Source of the DNA: Gemmiger sp. An194
Lineage (GTDB): Bacteria > Bacillota > Clostridia > Oscillospirales > Ruminococcaceae
Direction of reading: 5' to 3'
Assembly: GCF_002160145.1 (NCBI RefSeq)
Contig: NZ_NFKA01000002.1
Span: forward strand, 1-64,000
DNA: 64,000 nucleotides
Of the stretch, positions 57,979-64,000 are shown in pieces. The translations under genes were made by a program, and so were the position numbers. The notes under the pieces were generated by a model, which ran no database searches, was not told where the DNA came from, and worked only from the letters and a program-made list of their open reading frames with translations. The first letter of the stretch is position 1. Each line of letters opens with the position of its first letter.

Positions 57979-59214
57979 ATGAAACTGCTTTGCATTCTGG
58001 ACAGTGTGGAATTTCCCCTCGCCCCCACCCCGGCCATTGCCCGGCGGGCGGCAGCGCTGCTGGCGCAGCAAGGGCACACGGTCCATTTTCTGGAACTGTA
58101 TGACGGCGAGACCGTCCCCCCTGAGCAGCCCGGCTGCACCCGGACCCTGCTGCCCTTTGCGGACGAGCGGGTGATGAACCGGGTGCTGGAATTCGGCAAC
58201 CCGGGTGGCACCCCGGTGCCGCTGCGGCTGTTGAAGCTCTGCGCCCATCCGGCGGCGGCGCTGGCCGCGGTGCGGCAGATCGCCCTGAAAAAGCCCCGGC
58301 GCATCTCAGCGGCGAAAAAAGCCATCGAGGCGCTGGACCGTCAATATCACTTTGATGCGGCGGTGGCGGTGGCTGCCCCCTACGCGGGCAGCTTCGCGCT
58401 GGCCGCTGCCGATTTCGGCGGCAAAAAGGCCAGCTGGCAGATGGACCCCTATGCGGCCAACCACAGCTACTCCGCCCCCGGCGCATTTGAGCGGGAGAAG
58501 GAGCTGCTGGCGGCACTGGACGCGGTGTTCATCGCCCCGGCGATGAACCAATATTACGCCCCCGGCGCACCGCTGGAAAGCTATGCGGCCAAGGCCCGTG
58601 TGCTGGACTTCCCCAGTCTGGTTCCCCCGCCCCCTGCGCCTCATGTGCAGAGGGAAGGCGGGCGGCTGCGCTGCGTGTTCGTGGGCAGTCTGTACCCCAC
58701 CCTGCGCACCCCCCACTACGCGCTGGAGCTGTTCTGCGCGCTGAACGACCCGAAGCTGGAGCTGGTGTTCGTGGGCGGCGGCTGGGAGAACTACCCCGCC
58801 GACCTGCTGGAGCCCTACCGGAAGATTCTGGGCGACCGGCTGATCGTCACCGGTCCGCTGCCCGCTGTCCGAGCGGCGGAGGAGGTGGCCAAAGCGGATG
58901 TGCTACTAAGCCTGGGCAACGGGGTGGACAACCAGGTGCCCAGCAAGATCTTTGAATACTTCGCGGCGGGCCGGCCGGTGCTGCATCTGGCCAAGCTGAA
59001 AAACGACCCCTGCCGCCCCTACTTTAACCGCTGGCCCCTGGCCCTGACCCTGCTGGAATCCGAGGGCGCCGGGCCGGAGGTCCTTGCCCGGCTTTCGGCC
59101 TTTCTGGCCGAAAAGGGGCGCAGCCGCCTGCCCTTTGAGGAAGCGGCACGGCTTTTTGAATCCAACACGCCCCAGGCGGCGGCCCGCTGCCTGGAGGAAA
59201 CCCTTGGAGGCTGA
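57979..59214 (+). CDS. GT-B glycosyltransferase (GT4-like)
   Basis: A 411-residue putative GT-B enzyme. N-terminal LCILDSVEFPLAPTPAIARR precedes a linker region of low similarity. The C-terminal half has LRCVFVGSLYPTLRTPHY, LVFVGGGWENYP and QVPSKIFEYFAAGRPVLHL, the donor-site region. The canonical E-x7-E motif is not obvious, so the assignment rests on fold-like patterns. Neighbours on both sides are glycosyltransferases. Confidence 0.78.
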   Translation: MKLLCILDSVEFPLAPTPAIARRAAALLAQQGHTVHFLELYDGETVPPEQPGCTRTLLPFADERVMNRVLEFGNPGGTPVPLRLLKLCAHPAAALAAVRQIALKKPRRISAAKKAIEALDRQYHFDAAVAVAAPYAGSFALAAADFGGKKASWQMDPYAANHSYSAPGAFEREKELLAALDAVFIAPAMNQYYAPGAPLESYAAKARVLDFPSLVPPPPAPHVQREGGRLRCVFVGSLYPTLRTPHYALELFCALNDPKLELVFVGGGWENYPADLLEPYRKILGDRLIVTGPLPAVRAAEEVAKADVLLSLGNGVDNQVPSKIFEYFAAGRPVLHLAKLKNDPCRPYFNRWPLALTLLESEGAGPEVLARLSAFLAEKGRSRLPFEEAARLFESNTPQAAARCLEETLGG

Positions 59215-59217
59215 ACC

Positions 59218-60483
59218 ATGACGGTATTCTGGCTTTTGAATTTTCTGCCCCCGCCCATGGCCCGGGCGCTGGACCTGCCGGTGCAGGCCAGCGGCAGCTG
59301 GGTGATGGCCCTGCAGCAGGCGCTGGAGAAGCAGCCGGTGCGGCTCATCCTGTGCGCCTACAGCCCGGCGGTGAGCGAGACCCAGCGGCGGGAGATCGGC
59401 GGGGCGGTGTATCTGGCCCTGCCCGCCGCGGGCGGCAAGGAGGCCCTGCAGGCGGCGCTGGCCGCCGAGCAACCGGACCTGTTGCAGATCTTCGGCACCG
59501 AGAACGACCACGCGGTGTGGGCGCTGGAAAGCTTTGCGCCCCAGAAAACATTGCTTTATATCCAGGGACTGGCCGGGCCCTGCGGCGAGCACATGGCCGA
59601 CGGCCTGCCGCCCCGCTTTCTGCGCCGCCAGCGGCTCAAGGAGCGCCTGGCCGCCAAAACCGGCGGCGCCACCGTGCGCCAGCTGCGGGAGGGCCTTTTG
59701 GAAAAGGGCGAAGCGGAGAAAAAGGCCTTTCTGCTGGCTCAGAACCTGCTGGGCCGCACCGAATGGGACAAGACCTTTGCCGCCTCGGTGAACCCTGCCG
59801 CCCGGTATTACAAGCTGAATGAGATTCTCCGCCCGGCCTTTTATCAGGGCGGCTGGCAGCGGGATGTGCTGCGCCGTCCCCGCATTTTTGTGAGCCAGGG
59901 CAACATTCCCCTGAAGGGACTGCATCGGGTGATCGAGGCGCTGCCCGCCATCGCCGCCCGTTACCCGGATGTGCAGGTGGATGTGGCGGGCTGGCCCCCG
60001 CCCCAGAAGGGCGTGCTGCTGCGCCCGGTGATGAACTGGCTGGCGGAGTATTCCGGCTATCTGGATTCTCTGGCCCGCCGTCTGGGCGTGGCCGACCGCA
60101 TCCGCTACACCGGTGTGCTGAGCGCCGACGCCATGAAGACCTGCTTTTTGCAAAGCAGCGTCTTTCTGATGCCCAGCAGCGTGGAGAACAGCCCCAACTC
60201 GCTGGGCGAGGCCATGCTTCTGGGCATGCCCTGCGCCGCCGCGAATGTGGGCGGCATCCCCAGCATGCTGGAAAGTGGCAAGGAAGGCCTGCTCTTCGAC
60301 CCCGCCCAGCCCGGCCAGCTGGCCGAGACGGTGCTGGCGCTGCTGGACGATCCCATCGCTGCCGAGGCCATGGGCAAGGCCGCCCGGGCCCGGGCGCTGG
60401 CGGACCACGACCCCAAGGCCATTGCCGCCGCGCAGATGGCCCTTTACAACCAGCTTTGCGAAGCAAAGGAGGTCAGACCGTGA
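59218..60483 (+). CDS. GT4 glycosyltransferase
   Basis: A 421-residue GT-B enzyme. The donor domain reads RIFVSQGNIPLKGLHRVIEA, VDVAGWPPPQKG, and FLMPSSVENSPNSLGEAMLLG, then CAAANVGGIPSML, with the conserved acidic motif. The N-terminal domain has LLQIFGTENDHAVWALES, which fits an acceptor-binding module. Its stop overlaps the GTG of the next gene by three bases. The gap from the previous gene is only three bases, so the run is translationally coupled. Confidence 0.9.
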   Translation: MTVFWLLNFLPPPMARALDLPVQASGSWVMALQQALEKQPVRLILCAYSPAVSETQRREIGGAVYLALPAAGGKEALQAALAAEQPDLLQIFGTENDHAVWALESFAPQKTLLYIQGLAGPCGEHMADGLPPRFLRRQRLKERLAAKTGGATVRQLREGLLEKGEAEKKAFLLAQNLLGRTEWDKTFAASVNPAARYYKLNEILRPAFYQGGWQRDVLRRPRIFVSQGNIPLKGLHRVIEALPAIAARYPDVQVDVAGWPPPQKGVLLRPVMNWLAEYSGYLDSLARRLGVADRIRYTGVLSADAMKTCFLQSSVFLMPSSVENSPNSLGEAMLLGMPCAAANVGGIPSMLESGKEGLLFDPAQPGQLAETVLALLDDPIAAEAMGKAARARALADHDPKAIAAAQMALYNQLCEAKEVRP

Positions 60484-61430
60484 ACCAGCCCTTGGTGACG
60501 GTACTCATCACCACCTACAATCAGGAACGCTACATCGGCACGGCCATCGACAGTGTGCTGGCCCAGAAGACCGATTTTCCCTTTGAAATCTACATCTCCG
60601 AGGACTGCGGCTCGGACGGCACCCGCGCCATTCTGCAGGATTATGCTGCCCGCTTCCCCGAGATTATCCGGCTGAACCTGCGCGAGGAAAACGTGGGCAT
60701 CAGCCGCAACTGGTACCAGGGCCTGTGCGCCGCCAAGGGCCAGTATGTCTGTACCCTGGAGGGCGACGACTGGTGGCGGGACGACCACAAGCTGCAAAAG
60801 CAGGTGGATTTTCTGCGCGCTCACCCGGACTATCTGGCGGTGAGCCACACCCTGCTTCTTACTGACGACGCAGGCAACACCTACGGCACCCTGCCGGACG
60901 ATGCGCGCATTCTGGGCAAGGACGCCACCATGGAGCTGTTCCTTTCCGGCGTGACCTATTCCTGCACCGCCTGCCTTGTGAAAAACATCTTTGACCCGGC
61001 TGACAAGGCCCTTTACGACTACGTGACCGCCAACCGCAGCATCGCGGACTTTGCTTTGTGCATGCTGTATCTGGACCGGGGCAAGGTGTTTGTGATGGAC
61101 GAGGCCCTTTCCGCCTACCGGGTGGCGGGCACCGACGAAAACCACCAGAACTACAACGGCACCCAGAGTGCCCTGAAAAAATACGCGGATTTTCTGGATG
61201 TGGTGAACGCCAGCCGCCGCTACTGGCAGGGCAAATACTCCTTTGCCAAGTGCCTGTGCGCAGGCAGCTTTTACCCCTTCATCGACCGAATCAAATACGG
61301 CGATCTCGGGCCCTTTGTGCGGCTGATGGGCGGCATGGCCCTCTCCGCAAAGGCACTGTTCCCCTTTTACTTTATCGGCCGGTGCCTTGCGCTGGTCATC
61401 CGCAAATTCACGGGAGGGAGAAACCCATGA
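60480..61430 (+). CDS. GT2 glycosyltransferase
   Basis: A 316-residue GT-A enzyme. VTVLITTYNQERYIGTAID, ISEDCGSDGTRAI and CTLEGDDWWRDDHKLQKQVD form the catalytic region; the EGDDWW motif is the metal site and the family usually transfers hexoses in capsule clusters. The C-terminus has a hydrophobic amphipathic stretch (residues about 280-307). GTG start with AAAGGAGG upstream; GTGA overlap with the previous gene and ATGA overlap with the next. Confidence 0.9.
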   Translation: MNQPLVTVLITTYNQERYIGTAIDSVLAQKTDFPFEIYISEDCGSDGTRAILQDYAARFPEIIRLNLREENVGISRNWYQGLCAAKGQYVCTLEGDDWWRDDHKLQKQVDFLRAHPDYLAVSHTLLLTDDAGNTYGTLPDDARILGKDATMELFLSGVTYSCTACLVKNIFDPADKALYDYVTANRSIADFALCMLYLDRGKVFVMDEALSAYRVAGTDENHQNYNGTQSALKKYADFLDVVNASRRYWQGKYSFAKCLCAGSFYPFIDRIKYGDLGPFVRLMGGMALSAKALFPFYFIGRCLALVIRKFTGGRNP

Positions 61431-62440
61431 ATCAGCCTTCCATCAGCGTGATCGTGCCGGTCTACAAGGCCGAGGGCACTCTGGAAAAGTGCGCCCGGAG
61501 CATCCTCTGCCAGGCGCCCGCCGACCTGGAGCTGATTTTAGTGGACGACGGCAGCCCGGACGGAAGCGGCGCGCTGTGCGACCGGCTTGCTGAGCAGGAC
61601 GGCCGGGTGCGGGTGATCCATCAAAAGAACGCCGGGGCCAGCGCCGCCCGCAACGCGGGCCTGGACGCCGCCGCCGGGCGGTATCTGCAATTTGTGGACG
61701 CGGATGACTGGGTGCTGCCCGGTCTGTACAAAACTGCGCTGCCCATTCTGGACGAGGGCGCGGACGTACTGTTTTTCGGGGTGGAGAACATCGGCTACAC
61801 GCCGGAACCGCCCCTGCCGGATGCAGCCTACGAGAGCCTCACAGAACTGGCAGACCAGTTCGAGCGGTATCTGGTGACCACCGGCCAGTTCGCGGCCCCC
61901 TACAATAAGATCTACAAGGCCCATGTGATCGGGCCGGTGCGCTTTGACCCGGCTCTCAAGATCAACGAGGACCTTCTGTTCAACCTGCTGGCCCTGCGGC
62001 GCTGCGGGCCGGTGCGGTTCATTCCCACCAACTTCTATGCCTGCGACCACACCGGCGAGGGCTCGCTCTCCCGGTCGCTGCGTGCGGACCTGCTGGACGC
62101 CGAGCAGGCCACCCGGGCGGCACTGCTCGCGTTCGCTGCCCATTACGGGCTGGATGAGGCCGGCGCTCAGGCTCTGGCCGCTGCCCGGCAGGGCAACGTG
62201 GCCGTGGCTCAGATGTCGGTGCTGATGAGCCGGAAGGGTCCCCTTTCCCTGCGGGGCTACCGGAAGGCCTTTGCCCGGATGCTGGCCCTGCCCGCTGCCC
62301 GCAAGACGCTGGCTGACTGGCTGGCGGCGGACCAAAACCGGCTGATGGCCCTGCCCTACCGTATCTGCGTGGGGCTGCGGCTGGCCCTGCCCATGGCGCT
62401 CTGGTGCTGGCTGCGGTGCAGCACCAGCCATGCCCTATGA
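61427..62440 (+). CDS. GT2 glycosyltransferase
   Basis: A 337-residue GT-A enzyme. ISVIVPVYKAEGTLEKCARS, ILVDDGSPDGSGALCDRLA, ARNAGLDAAAGRYLQFVDAD and the metal site DADDW are present. A hydrophobic segment near the C-terminus (CVGLRLALPMALWCWL) may bind the membrane. The ATG at 61427 overlaps the previous stop and follows GGGAGGG. Confidence 0.92.
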   Translation: MNQPSISVIVPVYKAEGTLEKCARSILCQAPADLELILVDDGSPDGSGALCDRLAEQDGRVRVIHQKNAGASAARNAGLDAAAGRYLQFVDADDWVLPGLYKTALPILDEGADVLFFGVENIGYTPEPPLPDAAYESLTELADQFERYLVTTGQFAAPYNKIYKAHVIGPVRFDPALKINEDLLFNLLALRRCGPVRFIPTNFYACDHTGEGSLSRSLRADLLDAEQATRAALLAFAAHYGLDEAGAQALAAARQGNVAVAQMSVLMSRKGPLSLRGYRKAFARMLALPAARKTLADWLAADQNRLMALPYRICVGLRLALPMALWCWLRCSTSHAL

Positions 62441-62470
62441 TTCTTTTTTCCCAAGGAGGCAAACATATTT

Positions 62471-63472
62471 ATGGCGGCTGTATTGAGCTGTATCATGCCC
62501 GTGTACAACGGGGAGGAATATCTTGAAAAAAGCGTACAGAGCGTGCTGGACCAGAGTTTTGCCTGGTTCGAGCTGATTCTGGTGAACGACGGTTCCACCG
62601 ACCGCACCGCTGATCTCTGCGCCGAGTTCGCCCGCAAGGATGAGCGGGTTCGGGTGCTGACCCAGCCCAACAAAGGCGCGGCGGCGGCCCGGAACGCGGG
62701 CATTCAGGCGGCCGAGGGCCGTTACATCACCTTTGTGGACGCGGACGACATGCTGCTGCCCAAGGCCTTTGAAAAGACCGTGCAGGCCATGGAGAACCGG
62801 GAGCTGGATCTGGTGAGCTTCAACTTCTCCTTCTGCAGCGACACCGGCTTCACCGAGGCGGTCTACCCGGCCTTTGCCGCCGCCTCGCTGGAGGAGTTCT
62901 GGCCCCACTTCATCGACTACTACCGGGCCAATCAGTTCTTCTCGCTGTGCAACAAGGTCTACCGCACCCAGCTCATCAAGGGGCTGGGCCTGAAGCTGGA
63001 CGAGACCCTGCGCACCGGCGAGGACATCCAGTTCAACTTTTCCTACTTTGCCAACCTGGGCAAGATGGAGCATCTGGACGGCATCTACTACGAATACTGG
63101 CGGCATGCCCAGACTCTGACCCGCGCCGCCACTCTGGACAATATGGAGACCAGCCAGCGGGTGCTGCACGGGGTGCGGCGCTTTCTGGAGCAGTGCGGCC
63201 AGAGCGAATTGTATCCCCAGCTGGCCGCCGCTCAGCTGCCCTGGGACGCCGTGAACTTCTTCGACCTGCTCACCGACTCCTCCAAGCCCTATACCCTGGA
63301 GGAGCGCAAGGCCGGGCTGGAAAAGCTGTTCGCAAACCCCATGTGGCACACCGCCCTGATGACCCAATTGGAGGGCCGGGAGGGCCTTTACAACGGCTGG
63401 CTGCGCAAAGCCGCCGCCAAGAAAAACGCCGGGCGCGCCCTGCTGCCCCTGCGCCTGAAGGGCAAGCGCTGA
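62471..63472 (+). CDS. GT2 glycosyltransferase
   Basis: A 333-residue GT-A enzyme. LSCIMPVYNGEEYLEKSVQS, ILVNDGSTDRTADLCAEFA, ARNAGIQAAEGRYITFVDAD and FVDADDM are present, and the C-terminal part carries NKVYRTQLIKG and TGEDIQFN, typical of CPS transferases that place galactose- or GalNAc-type sugars. CAAGGAGG precedes the ATG. Confidence 0.92.
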   Translation: MAAVLSCIMPVYNGEEYLEKSVQSVLDQSFAWFELILVNDGSTDRTADLCAEFARKDERVRVLTQPNKGAAAARNAGIQAAEGRYITFVDADDMLLPKAFEKTVQAMENRELDLVSFNFSFCSDTGFTEAVYPAFAAASLEEFWPHFIDYYRANQFFSLCNKVYRTQLIKGLGLKLDETLRTGEDIQFNFSYFANLGKMEHLDGIYYEYWRHAQTLTRAATLDNMETSQRVLHGVRRFLEQCGQSELYPQLAAAQLPWDAVNFFDLLTDSSKPYTLEERKAGLEKLFANPMWHTALMTQLEGREGLYNGWLRKAAAKKNAGRALLPLRLKGKR

Positions 63473-63500
63473 CCCGAACGATCAAAGAAGGAGGCATTCC

Positions 63501-64000
63501 ATGCCCGCCATCAGCATTATCACCACCGTATACGACGCCAAGGACTATCTGCCCCTGACCGTACAGAGCATTCTAAACCAGAGCTTTGCCGATTTTGAGC
63601 TGATCCTCGTGGACGACGGCAGCCCCAACGGCTGCGGCGAGCTCTGTGATCAGCTGGCGAAAACCGACCCCCGCATCCGGGTGGTACACAAGAAAAACGG
63701 CGGGCCTGCATCCGCCGCCAACGCCGGGCTGGACGCCGCCACCGGCGACTACATCAGCTATGTGGATTCCGACGATCTGCTGCATCCGGATTTTCTGAAA
63801 ACCCTGTACAGCACCGTGAAGGAAAGCGGCTGCCCGCTGGCATCCTGCGGCGCGGTGTGCATCGACGAGGAGGGCAATTTTCTCGAGCGGGGCGTGACCC
63901 TGCCCGAGGAATTCCTGGGCCGCCACGACGCGCTGGAGCAGTTTCTGGACGTGTTCAAGAACGGCGGCATGTACTCCATGGTCACCTGGAACAAGCTGTA
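63501..64000 (+). CDS. GT2 glycosyltransferase, cut by the window end
   Basis: Partial: 166 codons to the end of the window with no stop. ISIITTVYDAKDYLPLTVQS, ILVDDGSPNGCGELCDQLA, AANAGLDAATGDYISYVDSD and SYVDSDDLLHPDF are the catalytic GT-A features. AGGAGGC precedes the ATG at 63501. It continues the run of transferases; the rest of the gene and probably more of the cluster lie outside. Confidence 0.9.
   Translation, partial: MPAISIITTVYDAKDYLPLTVQSILNQSFADFELILVDDGSPNGCGELCDQLAKTDPRIRVVHKKNGGPASAANAGLDAATGDYISYVDSDDLLHPDFLKTLYSTVKESGCPLASCGAVCIDEEGNFLERGVTLPEEFLGRHDALEQFLDVFKNGGMYSMVTWNKL

Noticed and set aside
1-64000. Possible tRNA, rRNA, CRISPR or riboswitch
   Set aside because: No cloverleaf with CCA end, regularly spaced direct repeats, T-box motif or riboswitch core was seen by eye; a covariance search would be needed to exclude small ones.

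Overview
The window is GC-rich, tightly packed bacterial chromosome. The gene content points to a spore-forming, Gram-positive Clostridia relative, most likely in the Oscillospiraceae/Ruminococcaceae. It carries dipicolinate synthase dpaAB, IreB, LuxS, a DacF-type carboxypeptidase and a MazF-like toxin beside acpS. It also shows AGGAGG-type ribosome sites, GTG and TTG starts, and GC-biased third positions that create many long antisense shadow ORFs. I saw no rRNA, tRNA, CRISPR array, phage or complete insertion sequence. The family-level assignment is an inference from gene content.

Layout. (1) 0.1-3.5 kb: SulP anion transporter, a small unknown protein and tripeptidase PepT, all on the minus strand. 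(2) 3.7-14.2 kb, plus strand: a surface-polymer locus. capE-capF-capG-like genes should make UDP-N-acetyl-L-fucosamine. They are followed by a WbuB-like transferase, a DPM1-like GT2 with a DUF2304 partner, a large GT-C-like membrane protein, and an MBOAT/SGNH-like O-acylation pair. (3) 14.3-18.2 kb, minus: siderophore-type ABC importer behind a DtxR/IdeR-like palindrome. (4) 18.3-24.5 kb, minus: luxS, a YfcE-like phosphodiesterase, an O-antigen-polymerase-like membrane protein, an unusual PglD-like/NahK-like fusion, a membrane-anchored XRE regulator and a Bax-inhibitor-1 protein. (5) 24.6-32.6 kb: hemW, a beta-CASP nuclease, a NitT/TauT-type ABC importer divergent from a Crp/Fnr regulator, and a GT2 overlapping a flavin reductase with a strongly basic tail. 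(6) 32.6-40.8 kb, minus: a second polymer operon with dTDP-amino-sugar enzymes (FdtB, FdtA, RfbC), a Wzm/Wzt exporter, two tandem double-domain GT2 enzymes, a frameshifted TM/zinc-ribbon gene and a small GNAT protein. (7) 41-49.3 kb: dacF, a frameshifted 5-formyl-THF cyclo-ligase, dpaAB, murC, a second GT-C-like protein, mazF and acpS. (8) 49.4-53.6 kb, minus: two-component system plus FtsX-type ABC transporter. (9) 53.8-64 kb, plus: a GT-C-like protein, ireB, then a run of eight glycosyltransferases leaving the window.

Functionally the region is dominated by cell-surface glycan assembly: three separate glycosyltransferase clusters, two activated amino-sugar routes, one ABC exporter and one acylation pair. 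Housekeeping envelope and sporulation genes are interspersed. The most unusual protein is the 541-residue fusion of a PglD-like acyltransferase with a NahK-like anomeric sugar kinase. The most unusual DNA features are two structured palindromic elements sharing a 25-nt motif (27.6 and 48.3 kb), and two promoters whose -35 box sits inside the hairpin of the upstream gene's terminator.
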